Shown here one piece after another: positions 39,026-47,680 of a DNA stretch of 50,372 nucleotides. Under the pieces are notes generated by a model. The model was not told the origin of the DNA and made no database searches. It saw only the letters and a program-made list of their open reading frames with translations. The DNA is from Candidatus Adlerbacteria bacterium. GTDB lineage: Bacteria; Patescibacteriota; Minisyncoccia; Phycocordibacterales; SBAW01. Both the position numbers and the translations under genes were made by a program. Where the stretch lies: positions 1-50,372 of the forward strand of contig CAIJFH010000015.1 of the NCBI GenBank assembly GCA_903819895.1, given 5' to 3'. Position 1 is the stretch's first letter; every line of letters starts with the position of its first letter.

Positions 39026-39529
39026 CTAGTTTGATTTAATTTTGAGCTTTGCTTGACGGCCTTTGTCGAGCTTGGGCAGGCGGATCGTGAGCAGGCCGTG
39101 CTTCTCGGTTGCTTCGGCGGCCTCGATCTCGACCTCTTGTGGGAGCATGATGGTGCGTGCAAACGAGCCCCAATAGAGCTCAGAGAAGAAGAAATCGCCC
39201 GAGCCGCCCTCGGTGTGGCGCTCGCGCTTGCCGCGCAGGGTGACCATGTCGCGGGTAATCGAGACATCTAAATCCTCGGGGCGTACACCAGCAATCATCG
39301 CCTTGATGATGATGTGTGTCGGTGTCTGGTAGACATCAACCGCCAACTCGCCCTCGGTCTCTTCCTCGATCTCTTGGATAGGCACCGAGCGATGCACCGC
39401 AGGTGCGGTTTTGCTACTGGTTGGTGGGGCGTAGTGGCCGTTGCCGCTTTCGAGATCGTCGAACGCGTACTCATCGGGGCCGGAGCCGCCGGTTAGCCAA
39501 TCGAAGAGTGATTTTTTATCGCGTGCCAT
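39026..39529 (-). CDS. Small heat-shock protein Hsp20 (alpha-crystallin family)
   Basis: This 167-aa ATP-independent holdase has a variable acidic N-terminus (residues 1-60) and an alpha-crystallin domain of about 90 residues: AVDVYQTPTHIIIKAMIAGV, SITRDMVTLRGKRER, the FSELYWGSFARTIMLP block and the KHGLLTIRLPK strand. The family usually forms large oligomers that hold unfolded proteins. It is the last gene of a minus-strand run, 22 bp after prsW. Confidence 0.95.
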   Translation of the reverse strand: MARDKKSLFDWLTGGSGPDEYAFDDLESGNGHYAPPTSSKTAPAVHRSVPIQEIEEETEGELAVDVYQTPTHIIIKAMIAGVRPEDLDVSITRDMVTLRGKRERHTEGGSGDFFFSELYWGSFARTIMLPQEVEIEAAEATEKHGLLTIRLPKLDKGRQAKLKIKSN

Positions 39530-39551
39530 AGGTGTAGATGTGAATGATTGC

Positions 39552-40232
39552 TCAACAATAATCCCGGTCGGGCAGTTTTACCTTCTCGGTAAAGAGGAGG
39601 AGGATCACGATGCCGACCCAGATGCACAGGAATATGCCGAACACCGCATTCCCTTCGTTTAGTATAAGAAAATTAAACAACGTGTGCAAGCCGATGGCGA
39701 GTATAACTCCGGCGAGTGTGTACATTTTTCGTATCGCTGCGGGCGCGTAGAAGGACAGTGCCATCGCGACACCAATCGTTGCCGAGGCAAGTGTGTGCAG
39801 CAGCATCGCGCCCATAAATCGCAGGTCGCCAACGGCGATGATATGCACCGCGTCGCCCTGTTGGAGCGGCTGCCAGAGAAAGAGCGCGTTCTCGAGTGCA
39901 GAAAAACCAAGCGCGGCGGTCACGGTGTAGACAATGGTGTCGATCGGCTCGTCGCAGACACGCCGGCCGAGCGCGCCCGCGTATGCGGCAGCAAATTTAA
40001 AGGTCTCTTCGAGGATCGCCCATACAAACAGCAACGCGCCACCAGAGAGAAACTGCATCGCATACCGCTCGGGGAAGTAGACCCCAACCACCGCGAGCAT
40101 CCCCAGCACAAAACACAGCGCGATGTAGCGCTTGGGCTCGGGCTGGCAGCGGTCTTCGAGTAGCCAAAAGTACAGCCAGATAAACGCGGGCACAAACCCT
40201 CCCAAAAACGCAATGAGTGCGAGTAACACCAT
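39552..40232 (-). CDS. PrsW-family intramembrane protease
   Basis: This 226-aa polytopic protein has about seven membrane helices and the PrsW/CPBP-like motifs: EETFK at residues 75-79, a helix with ENALF near 113, and HTLASATIG and HTLFNF in later helices. PrsW in Bacillus cleaves an anti-sigma factor (RsiW). No anti-sigma factor is present here, so the target is unknown. TATACT ends 6 bp before ATG 40232, so it may be transcribed separately from valS although the gap is only 16 bp. Confidence 0.9.
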   Translation of the reverse strand: MVLLALIAFLGGFVPAFIWLYFWLLEDRCQPEPKRYIALCFVLGMLAVVGVYFPERYAMQFLSGGALLFVWAILEETFKFAAAYAGALGRRVCDEPIDTIVYTVTAALGFSALENALFLWQPLQQGDAVHIIAVGDLRFMGAMLLHTLASATIGVAMALSFYAPAAIRKMYTLAGVILAIGLHTLFNFLILNEGNAVFGIFLCIWVGIVILLLFTEKVKLPDRDYC

Positions 40233-40248
40233 GCGTATAGTATAACCG

Positions 40249-42432
40249 CTATTTTTCGGGCCAGCGCTCGACCATCAACAGTCCGTGTGCGTCTGGCAGC
40301 GAGTCCCAGATTTCTTCGGTGATAAACGGCATGAAGGGATGCAAGAGTTTGAGCGAGCCCTGCAGGATGTGCATCAGTGTTGCTTGGCGTGCGGCTTTGG
40401 CGTTGCGTGCTTGTTCATCAACAGTTGTGTCGATTTTGAAGATTTGCTTACTCTCCTCAAGTATCTCGCTCGCGAAGCGATCCCATACATAGTGGTAGAG
40501 TTTTTCTGCAGCAAGGTAAAAGTGAAACTGCTCCATCTCGCGCGTCACGTCGGCGGCCAGTGCGTGGAACTCCCAACGAAGTTCCTCGTCGCGTGCGGGC
40601 ATCGCGCCAACAGAGGTCAGTGTGTCGTCGCGGTTCTCGAGCACAAAGCGGGTGATGTTCCACAATTTATTGGCAAACTTTTTATACGCCTCGATTTTTT
40701 TTGGGTCGAGGTTCATGTCAGCGCCCGGCACATTGCCGATAGTGAGCCCCATCCGCAGTGCGTCGGTGCCGTACTGGTCGGATACCTCGATGGGTGAGAT
40801 TACGTTGCCTTTGCTCTTGCTCATCTTTTTGCCCTTGGCGTCGCGCACCATCCCGTGCAGGTAGACATATTTGAATGGTACATTGTCGGTGCGGTACAGC
40901 CCGAGCATCAGCATCCGCGTCACCCAAAAGAAGAGAATGTCCGCGCCGGTCTCCATCACCGTTGTCGGGTAGAATGTCTTGAAGTCGGGCGAGTCGGGGT
41001 AGCCGAGCGTCGCGAACGGCCACTGCCCGGAGGAGAACCACGTGTCAAAGGTGTCAGGGTCTTTGGTCACCGCGCCGCCGCACTTCGGGCACGAGTGTTG
41101 TGTGTCGTCGATGTCGACAAAACCGTCTTGGCACTTCTCGCACAGCTTGGCAGGGATGGGGATACCCCACACCACCTGGCGCGAGATGTTCCAGTCCTGG
41201 ATATGCTCCAACCAGTGCAGTGCAATTTTTTCGTGCTGCTCGGTGAGGATATTTACTCGCTTGTCTTTGATTGCCTCAATCGCTTTTTGTGCAAGCGGCT
41301 CTGTCTTGATAAACCACTGCGGGCGCACTTGTGGTTCGATCTCGCGCTCGCACTTGTAGCACACGGGCACCTCGTGCGCGTATTGCTCATCGACTTTGAC
41401 CAGCAATCCTTTCTCTTTCAACTTCTCGACAATTTTTGCGCGCGCGTCTTTGATGTTCATGCCAGCAAACTCGCCTGCGATGGGCAAGAGCTTGCCGCGC
41501 CAGTCGATCACTTGCTCAAAGGGGAGGTTGTGTCGCTGCGCAATGTCAAAGTCGGCTTGGTCGTGCCATGGGGTGATCGTCATCACGCCTGTCCCAAACG
41601 CCATGTCGATTGCTTCGTCTTTGATTACTGTTGCGGTGATGGGGCCATTGATCCACTCGAGGGGAATTTGTTGACCTTCGGTATACTGCGCATAGCGTGC
41701 GTCGTCGGGGTGCATCACGACATACTTGTCTCCAAACTTCGTTTCAGGCCGAGCGGTACCAATCACAAACGGCCCGTACTGGAAGTAGTAAAAATTGTCG
41801 ACGCGAGAGGTACGTTCTGTTTCAAGATTCGACAGCGATGTTTGATGTTTGCAGCACCAGTTGATGATGCGCGAGCCACGGTAGAGCAACCCATCGTCGG
41901 AGAGTTGCTTGAATGTCTTGTAGACAACCTCGATGACGCGCTCGTCGAGCGTGAACATCTGTCGCGACCAGTCGCACGAGGCGCCAAGTTGTCGCAGCTG
42001 CCCCTCCATAAACGACTTGCTCGCCATGGTAAAGTCGTAGATTTCGCGGTACAAGTCCGCCGGCTGCATATCAAAGCGCGAGCGACCCTCCTTCTCTAAC
42101 TTTTTTTCATACACGACCTGTGTCTCAAATCCGGCGTGGTCGGAGCCCGGCAGCCAAAGCGTCTTCTTGCCACGCATGCGCTGGTAGCGCGTCATGATAT
42201 CTTGCAGCGTGACAAACAGCGCGTGCCCGGCATGGAGCGAGCCGTTGGCGTTTGGTGGCGGCATGATGATGGTAAACGGCTCGGCGTCGGGCGAGGTCAC
42301 ATCCTTGGCGACGCACACATCGGGGTTATAATAGCCGCTGTCCTCCCACTTTTTATATATCGTCGCCTCGACCGCTTTCGCGTCATAGGGTTTGAGAAAT
42401 TTATCCGGCACACGGTTTGCTGTCGGTTCCAT
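40249..42432 (-). CDS. valS: Valyl-tRNA synthetase, short form
   Basis: This 727-aa class I synthetase charges tRNA-Val. The HIGH-type motif is in PPPNANGSLHAGHAL (residues 58-72) and KMSKSKGN is near residue 535. The editing domain has TGVMTITPWHDQADFDIAQRH, typical of ValS rather than IleS or LeuS. Two Cys pairs (CYKC and CEKC...CPKC) look like zinc ribbons. At 727 aa it lacks most of the C-terminal coiled-coil arm of standard ValS (about 900 aa), as is usual in CPR. TACAAT ends 7 bp upstream of the ATG. Confidence 0.97.
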   Translation of the reverse strand: MEPTANRVPDKFLKPYDAKAVEATIYKKWEDSGYYNPDVCVAKDVTSPDAEPFTIIMPPPNANGSLHAGHALFVTLQDIMTRYQRMRGKKTLWLPGSDHAGFETQVVYEKKLEKEGRSRFDMQPADLYREIYDFTMASKSFMEGQLRQLGASCDWSRQMFTLDERVIEVVYKTFKQLSDDGLLYRGSRIINWCCKHQTSLSNLETERTSRVDNFYYFQYGPFVIGTARPETKFGDKYVVMHPDDARYAQYTEGQQIPLEWINGPITATVIKDEAIDMAFGTGVMTITPWHDQADFDIAQRHNLPFEQVIDWRGKLLPIAGEFAGMNIKDARAKIVEKLKEKGLLVKVDEQYAHEVPVCYKCEREIEPQVRPQWFIKTEPLAQKAIEAIKDKRVNILTEQHEKIALHWLEHIQDWNISRQVVWGIPIPAKLCEKCQDGFVDIDDTQHSCPKCGGAVTKDPDTFDTWFSSGQWPFATLGYPDSPDFKTFYPTTVMETGADILFFWVTRMLMLGLYRTDNVPFKYVYLHGMVRDAKGKKMSKSKGNVISPIEVSDQYGTDALRMGLTIGNVPGADMNLDPKKIEAYKKFANKLWNITRFVLENRDDTLTSVGAMPARDEELRWEFHALAADVTREMEQFHFYLAAEKLYHYVWDRFASEILEESKQIFKIDTTVDEQARNAKAARQATLMHILQGSLKLLHPFMPFITEEIWDSLPDAHGLLMVERWPEK

Positions 42433-42447
42433 GAAGCCGATTGTACG

Positions 42448-43656
42448 TCAAATTTGTTGAGAAAGCGAGAGGTTGCCCGTGGCGCGTATGGTCTCTGGTG
42501 GGGGCACCTTTTGTGCGGCAGAGTTCGTCTCGTCAAGCACGATGTGTCCCATCAGGCAGTGAGTCAATGCCGCCTCGGCAATCATGACCGCGTTGTCGCC
42601 GGTGATAGTGCGTTCGGGGAGGCGGTAGGTGACGTCGGGGAACTCATCGGCAACCAATTTCCCCAACATCTCGCGGATGCGCGTGCTCGCGGCGACACCG
42701 CCACCAATCACAAATGTTTTTGCACCTGTTTGCTCGAGCGCTTGGCGGGTTTTGGTGACAAGCACATCAACCACGGCGTCCTCAAATTCCAAGGTAAACT
42801 CGGCGCGTTCACTTTCGCTCAACATATGCACACCACCACGGTCGCGGATCGCGTACAGCGCCGCCGTTTTGAGTCCCGAGAAAGAGAAATCACAGGTGCC
42901 GCTGTGCAGCATCGGGCGTGGGAGCTTCGGTGTGCTTCGCAAAACCAAATCTCGAGAGGTACTCGATTTTTCTGCTGAAAAATCGCTCAGTTCTCGCGCC
43001 GTCGCGCTCGAAAGCCCTCTCTCGACTTGTTTTGCTTCGCGTTTCTTTTCGCGCGCTGCTGCTGCGTGTTTGGAGATATGCGGGCCGCCGGGGTAGGGCA
43101 TGTCGAGCATGCGTGCCACTTTGTCAAACGCTTCGCCAACTGCGTCGTCGAGTGTTTTGCCAATCAGTGCATAGTTGAACCATTCGCGCATCAGGACAAA
43201 CTCGGTGTGCCCGCCAGATATCAGCAGTGCGAGCACGGGCAGCTCAACATCTTTTAGAATAAAGTTTTGGGCTAGAGAAGAAATCATGTGCCCCTCCATA
43301 TGGTTGACGGGGATGAGTGGCAGGCCGTATTCGCCAGCGAGCTTTTTGGCAAACTCAACACCGGTCCACAGTGCGGGCTCGAGCCCCGGGCCATGCGTCA
43401 CCGCGATTGCGTCAACATTAGCTACGCTGATGCTTGCTTCTGCGAGTGCCTTTTCCAGCATCAGCGGCAAGTTTTTTTCGTGTTCGCGCTTGGCGAGCGT
43501 GGGGTAGACGCCACCATACTCGGCATGTAGCGCCGCCTGCGACAGCAGCGCATTCCCAAGCACGGTAAACACAAGCGAGCCATCATCATGTGTGATGCCC
43601 TCCAAAATGGCAATGCCCGTCTCGTCGCAGCTGGTTTCAATTGAGAGAATAATCAT
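42448..43656 (-). CDS. tsaD: tRNA t6A synthesis protein TsaD with an in-frame palindromic insert
   Basis: This 402-aa protein transfers the threonylcarbamoyl group to A37 of ANN-decoding tRNAs. It has the ASKHA fold with ILSIETSCDETGIAIL at the start, the metal-binding NHMEGHM, ALLISGGHTEF, and PRPMLHSGTCDFSFSGLKTA. Typical length is about 340 aa. Residues about 206-241 (ERGLSSATARELSDFSAEKS and flanks) are extra and come from the palindromic element also found in lepA, here in the opposite orientation relative to the gene. The insert precedes the conserved PRPM block in a loop. The ATG overlaps the stop of the HD gene (ATGA). Confidence 0.96.
   Translation of the reverse strand: MIILSIETSCDETGIAILEGITHDDGSLVFTVLGNALLSQAALHAEYGGVYPTLAKREHEKNLPLMLEKALAEASISVANVDAIAVTHGPGLEPALWTGVEFAKKLAGEYGLPLIPVNHMEGHMISSLAQNFILKDVELPVLALLISGGHTEFVLMREWFNYALIGKTLDDAVGEAFDKVARMLDMPYPGGPHISKHAAAAREKKREAKQVERGLSSATARELSDFSAEKSSTSRDLVLRSTPKLPRPMLHSGTCDFSFSGLKTAALYAIRDRGGVHMLSESERAEFTLEFEDAVVDVLVTKTRQALEQTGAKTFVIGGGVAASTRIREMLGKLVADEFPDVTYRLPERTITGDNAVMIAEAALTHCLMGHIVLDETNSAAQKVPPPETIRATGNLSLSQQI
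42934..43040 (+). repeat. Coding palindromic element, copy in tsaD
   Basis: Outer arms at about 42934-42958 and 43015-43040 are imperfectly complementary. The inner palindrome CGATTTTTCTGCTGAAAAATCG is at 42964-42985. Bases 42989-43013 are identical to 35626-35650 in lepA. The gene is on the opposite strand, so the element is translated in reverse compared with lepA. Confidence 0.85.
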
Positions 43657-44273
43657 ACTGTAGTATCGGTGTTTGTGTTTGGTGTTGCAAACATATCCTG
43701 ATGCTTGGCAAGTGTGTCGAGTAAATCGGTAAGGTAGTGTGCAATGAGTGGATCAGTTATCTTTTTGGATTTTTCAATTGCAGTCATCTCAAGTGTGACG
43801 CCGTGCGCCTTCCACGAGCGGCCGCCATCTTTGTAGATATTAATCACCGGCAGCAGTTTGTCGAGCGAGTAGAGAAACTTCGCTTCGTCGTCGCCCTGTT
43901 TCTCATAGGCCGCGAGTGTCTCGTGGAGTTTGGGGAAGTCGGGGAACTCGCGTGCAATGCGCTCTGCTGCCATATGCTCCGCCTCTTTCTTCTTCTGATC
44001 AGCGGCAGCGTCGCGGTAAAAGTAAGTGTCGCCTGCGTATGCCTCGACGAGGTCATGCACGAGCGCATACTGCAGCAATTTTTCCTTATTGAGCGGCAGC
44101 GCGTGCTTTTCCGCCAAGTACCACGCAACGAGCGCCAGCTGGTAGCTGTGCTCGGCGTCGTTCTCCATCCGGTCCTCGCCGGTCGCATGTATCACTCGCT
44201 TTGTTTGTTGAAAGCGATGCGTCAGATCCACAAACGCGAGCAGATGGTCGAGATGTTTCATTTTTTTCGGCAT
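43653..44273 (-). CDS. HD-domain phosphohydrolase (YfbR/HDDC2-like)
   Basis: This 206-aa protein has the HD-domain metal ligands H42 (NDAEHSYQ), H73-D74 (ALVHDLVEAYAGD) and a later Asp in LYSLDKLLP. The pattern is that of 5'-deoxynucleotidases and related HD hydrolases. It overlaps tsaD by 4 bp (ATGA), so the two are translationally coupled and it heads the minus-strand run HD-tsaD-valS-prsW-hsp20. Substrate specificity cannot be read from sequence. Confidence 0.88.
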   Translation of the reverse strand: MPKKMKHLDHLLAFVDLTHRFQQTKRVIHATGEDRMENDAEHSYQLALVAWYLAEKHALPLNKEKLLQYALVHDLVEAYAGDTYFYRDAAADQKKKEAEHMAAERIAREFPDFPKLHETLAAYEKQGDDEAKFLYSLDKLLPVINIYKDGGRSWKAHGVTLEMTAIEKSKKITDPLIAHYLTDLLDTLAKHQDMFATPNTNTDTTV

Positions 44274-44512
44274 GACCTATTAGGGTGGCTTTCCGAACTC
44301 TCGAAGCAGCGGGAGTGGATTGCTCTTAGTGTACGGGAGCTTGGCGCGATAGTCACGCCCCAAGTGTAAACGCTGCGGAAAACACCGCTTTTATCGCTTT
44401 GCGCCCGTGTTGATACGGGGGGGTACCCCAATACCCGAATTGTGGCGAACGAAAAACAGAAAAAGCCCCTAACAACGAGCGCGACTAAAAATCGCACTTG
44501 CGAAGAGTGTTG

Positions 44513-45277
44513 CTATGAGTTTTTTGCTTTTTTGCCATAGATTACATAGAGGGTGGCTCTATAGACAACAGAGCTCCAAAACAACACCCAGAGCAATACC
44601 ACCAAGATAGGGATCAGCGTCCAAGATGCAATATCATCAAACACGAGCCCGAAGTTAGTACTCCCCACCAATTTTACCTTATTATCATTAAGGTTATCTA
44701 GCGCAGTTTGGTACGCAGAATACGCAGGGTCTGCATGCTCTGCGATTAGATTATTTTTCCAGCAAGCAAGCCCAGCACGCTCTTCTGCTGACATTTGTGT
44801 TGTAGCAGAGTCTTGCCCCAAGATTTGATCGAATGCAGCAATTTTTTGTAGAGTAATGTTGCTACCAGCCGCCTTTAGAGGAAATTTAGCACAGTCGGCA
44901 ACATATTTACCATCCAGTCCGGATTGTTTCCACAAACGTTCGCTTGCTGTTTCTCGAAGCGCGTAGTATCGCGCCAACTCCTGATCAGACAAGATAACTT
45001 CACCGCACTTAACCCCCTTATCGTTCCAAGACTCAAGAGTAGGCTCACACAAGACTTCTTTTCCTTGAGCTTGCTCATAATTTGGTTCAAGACTGAACGC
45101 AACAGGGCGATACGAAACCCAAGCATTATTAGTGCTCTCAAGGGTCAAAAAGATGGCGAGCAGCAGCAACAATATCGACGTGCCACCAAGTAGGACATGG
45201 AAAAGACGGTCCCACCATTTGTTTTTCGTTTCCTCTCTTTTTACGAACAAGATACGCAGTAGCTTTTTCATATTCAT
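44513..45277 (-). CDS. Membrane ORFan, 254 aa
   Basis: This protein has a basic N-terminus (MNMKKLLRILFVKREETKNK), a membrane helix at residues 25-46, a soluble extracytoplasmic domain of about 160 residues with five cysteines, and a second helix near 220-242. No family recognised. The DNA is AT-richer than the block to the left. It is the last of three minus-strand membrane ORFans that probably form one acquired unit. The start ATGAATATGAA resembles that of the 46092 gene. Confidence 0.7.
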   Translation of the reverse strand: MNMKKLLRILFVKREETKNKWWDRLFHVLLGGTSILLLLLAIFLTLESTNNAWVSYRPVAFSLEPNYEQAQGKEVLCEPTLESWNDKGVKCGEVILSDQELARYYALRETASERLWKQSGLDGKYVADCAKFPLKAAGSNITLQKIAAFDQILGQDSATTQMSAEERAGLACWKNNLIAEHADPAYSAYQTALDNLNDNKVKLVGSTNFGLVFDDIASWTLIPILVVLLWVLFWSSVVYRATLYVIYGKKAKNS

Positions 45278-45305
45278 TTTAATTAAATGGAGTAGTCAGA
45301 AGACT

Positions 45306-45713
45306 TTAGCGGTTAACATACTCTTCTCCTCCTTGGGGTGTTGTATAGCACATATCGTCATAACCTATATATGGATGTGTGGGGTCTGTACAACCACCCT
45401 CCTGTTTTTTCTGGTAAATATAAGCTGTCGAACATGTATGGCTGGTAGTCAATAACGAGCTGTCATTAATAACATGAACACATTCACCGTCCATAACCAC
45501 TCCTTTTTTTGTCTTCTCATAGTTGCATGTAAATTGGTTAACATATGTTCTCCAGCTGTAATCAGCTATTGTTATAACTTGACGACAATCCCCATAACTA
45601 ACTGTGCCAGTATTTTCCATGTGGAAACTAACACCAAGAAGCCATAAAATTGCACCCAGTACTAAAAGCACTATCGCAAGTATACCGACCCCTCCTCGTT
45701 CCTCGTTGGTCAT
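45306..45713 (-). CDS. Membrane-anchored ORFan, 135 aa
   Basis: This protein has one membrane helix (residues 9-28, GILAIVLLVLGAILWLLGV) and a cysteine-rich extracytoplasmic domain with six Cys, suggesting disulfides. It ends 28 bp before the start of the 254-aa gene. No family recognised. It belongs to the same AT-richer block. Confidence 0.65.
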   Translation of the reverse strand: MTNEERGGVGILAIVLLVLGAILWLLGVSFHMENTGTVSYGDCRQVITIADYSWRTYVNQFTCNYEKTKKGVVMDGECVHVINDSSLLTTSHTCSTAYIYQKKQEGGCTDPTHPYIGYDDMCYTTPQGGEEYVNR

Positions 45714-45777
45714 AGTGAATATTCCTAATTACCCTAGAATAATAGAACGAATAACAAAGAAAGCAGCGACGTCATGC

Positions 45778-46092
45778 TTAAGCGAAACCGCCAAACTGCC
45801 ACCACTTCTTTTTTATAATAGGAGCATTTGGGTCGACGTTCTTCCTCGTCATTTTCTTGTACACCTTGTTCCCAATATATACACCGGCGATTAAGCCGAA
45901 TATATTCCCAACGTCTTGAGATGTTTGGACATTGTCGGGACCGTGTACGCCCGCGATACCTAGAACAAGTGAACAAACCACGCCTATTGCCACCATCAAA
46001 ATTTTCCCAGATATTGCAAATACAACCAGCCCCAAGATAAACCCCAGAATGGTCCGGCCCATTTTCGTTGCTTTGGAATCGTTCATATTCAT
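45778..46092 (-). CDS. Membrane ORFan, 104 aa
   Basis: This protein has two or three membrane helices (about residues 12-48 and 66-78), then a short basic tail ending KKKWWQFGGFA. No family recognised. It begins ATGAATATGAAC (46092) and is the first of the three minus-strand ORFans. A terminator-like hairpin on the same strand lies just upstream. Confidence 0.65.
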   Translation of the reverse strand: MNMNDSKATKMGRTILGFILGLVVFAISGKILMVAIGVVCSLVLGIAGVHGPDNVQTSQDVGNIFGLIAGVYIGNKVYKKMTRKNVDPNAPIIKKKWWQFGGFA

Positions 46093-46117
46093 TGCAATAG
46101 TTATTAATTACTTACAC

Positions 46118-46135
46118 AAAAAGCCCGCCACGGGT
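46118..46135 (-). terminator. Terminator-like hairpin upstream of the ORFan block
   Basis: On the minus strand CCCG-TGG-CGGG is followed by CTTTTT. It lies upstream of the 104-aa gene and would block incoming transcription. Confidence 0.5.
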
Positions 46136-46152
46136 TCCCGGCTGGGGCCGAG

Positions 46153-46215
46153 CATATCAGTTTCCCGATATGGCGAGTAAAGCAACCCCATGACGGGTTT
46201 TTTATGCTTTACTCG
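46153..46215. repeat. Inverted-repeat cluster
   Basis: CATATC (46153-46158) and GATATG (46167-46172) form a perfect IR with an 8-bp centre. Directly next to it CGAGTAAAGCA (46174-46184) pairs with TGCTTTACTCG (46205-46215), enclosing ACCC...GGGT plus TTTTTT. It could be a plus-strand terminator and a recombination or replication site of the adjacent element. Confidence 0.5.
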
Positions 46216-46323
46216 ACTTTTCGCCATGCCACCTGTTGCCAGATGGTTTAGGCTACTTTCGCACGTATTCAGTTGTACCCTACCAATGTAGCACAAGTTG
46301 TGGTCTCCTGCTATCCTAGCGGT

Positions 46324-47205
46324 ATGGGGAATAAGGGGAAAACAAAACGATCAAGTGGGAGTAAAAATAGCAACGTTCGGAGCGGTCAAGCTAAAGTTGC
46401 TCAAGAAAAGGCACTCGAATTTGATGAAAAATACCGCACCGTCGCCAAATTCAAGCGAGATCTGCTGTCGTTGCGCGCACAATACGGAGATGGGAAAGAT
46501 TTTAGATTTCAAGGAGGAAGCCGCCGTGCGGTCCCTGTATATTCTGAAGAGGAAATTGATGACTATATATCCCGGGTTATATCTCAGAAAGCAAAGATGG
46601 ACCGTGACACGATTTCTTCTTATCGATTCGCTATTGATGCGCTTATGCTGCAGTACGATTTTAGCCGTGAGTGGCGACCACACTTCGAGCTGCTTATTTT
46701 GACAGGTTTGTACATGGTTCCACGTACGCACTATTGGATCGAGAGTGACGACAACGACCCTAAAAAAGTATCTATCGTTGTGGGTCCGCAAACAAAGCCC
46801 GATGATGTTAAAGAGGCGCTTTTGCAAATACAAAAACAATTACACTGGGGGCGCAAGGGACACGGTTATGCCAAATCCTATTCATGGATAAATGACCCTC
46901 TTACGGTAGATGCCCTAAAAAAGACGAGTGTACCTTATATCAACATAAACTCGCTTACGAACGAAGAAGAAAAGGTACTTTATGAGAAACACCGCGACGA
47001 TCCGGTCGTCGCCTCAGATAAAATACTAGCGCGTCGGACGAAATACAGAAAGGCGGGAGAACGTGCGCAGACTGGCAGACCAAAGTTTGTAACTGAATTG
47101 AGCGACAGAGAATATTTTAAAAAAGTCGGCGGCTTAAAAAAAGGCGAGCTCACCCAGGCGGTCGAAACACTCAAAAAACGGAGGGCAAAATATAAAGACC
47201 AGTAA
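46324..47205 (+). CDS. Hypothetical protein of the mobile-element block, 293 aa
   Basis: This soluble protein has a Lys/Ser/Gly-rich N-terminus (residues 1-28), a helical middle (YRTVAKFKRDLLSLRAQYGD) and a basic C-terminus ending TLKKRRAKYKDQ. The central PHFELLILTGLYMVPRTHYW block is the most structured part. No family recognised. The DNA is AT-richer than the left part of the window. It is followed by a good terminator and precedes the replication genes, so it probably belongs to the same element. Confidence 0.7.
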   Translation: MGNKGKTKRSSGSKNSNVRSGQAKVAQEKALEFDEKYRTVAKFKRDLLSLRAQYGDGKDFRFQGGSRRAVPVYSEEEIDDYISRVISQKAKMDRDTISSYRFAIDALMLQYDFSREWRPHFELLILTGLYMVPRTHYWIESDDNDPKKVSIVVGPQTKPDDVKEALLQIQKQLHWGRKGHGYAKSYSWINDPLTVDALKKTSVPYININSLTNEEEKVLYEKHRDDPVVASDKILARRTKYRKAGERAQTGRPKFVTELSDREYFKKVGGLKKGELTQAVETLKKRRAKYKDQ

Positions 47206-47233
47206 ACCCGGGCACTTTATAGAGCGAGGATTG

Positions 47234-47261
47234 TTCCCTATCTAAAAATAGGGAATTTTTT
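47234..47261 (+). terminator. Terminator after the 293-aa gene
   Basis: TTCCCTAT (47234-47241) pairs with ATAGGGAA (47248-47255), followed by TTTTTT. Confidence 0.85.
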
Positions 47262-47401
47262 GTATATCAATTTTTCCCTTGTCGCAGAAAGTGGCGCTAT
47301 AGAGTCTTTGTTAAGGGGAAACAAGTCCGTTGTCTGTGCGGCAGATTTTATCCCCTTAGGATCTGCTGTGCCGAGAGCGGATTTTATTATTTAAACGAAA
47401 A

Positions 47402-47662
47402 ATGACAATGAAAAAAGAATTTGTGCGCGAGAGTGACTTGTTCGAGAGCAGCGATCTGTCGCTGATTGCGACGCTGTATTGCTATGGGGCAACTATCGAG
47501 TGTGTGGACCGCACCACTGGTCCGCGGGCTGTGTTCTGTATAAAGCGCCAGAGAGGGTTGGATCAAATCGTACAGGCGTTTTACGCACGCGAAATAAAAG
47601 TCGACCCGCTGGATTATTTCAACGCATTAAAACAATGCAAAACAAGGCTCTATGACCGATAA
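47402..47662 (+). CDS. DUF5659-like small protein
   Basis: This 86-aa protein follows the pattern of DUF5659: an N-terminal SDLSLIATLYCYGATIE block, a central strand with FCIKRQRGLDQIV, and a C-terminal helix with VDPLDYFNALKQCKTRLYD. Members are small proteins found beside primases on CPR plasmids, phages and integrated elements, as here, where the primase gene starts 18 bp downstream. The role is unknown, possibly DNA binding during replication. Confidence 0.7.
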   Translation: MTMKKEFVRESDLFESSDLSLIATLYCYGATIECVDRTTGPRAVFCIKRQRGLDQIVQAFYAREIKVDPLDYFNALKQCKTRLYDR

Positions 47663-47680
47663 CAACTAACAAAAATTACT

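Noticed and set aside
40855-42099. 414-codon plus-strand frame opposite valS
   Set aside because: valS motifs are clear on the minus strand, and the opposite product looks like random antisense sequence.
43737-44369. Plus-strand frame ending in a protein-like tail (LLGWLSELSKQREWIAL)
   Set aside because: Most of it is antisense to the HD gene. The last 30 codons look protein-like but have no start of their own; a gene remnant is possible but unsupported.
44258-44497. 79-codon minus-strand frame upstream of the HD gene
   Set aside because: It has no SD or -10 at the right place and a composition unlike a folded protein; probably noncoding.
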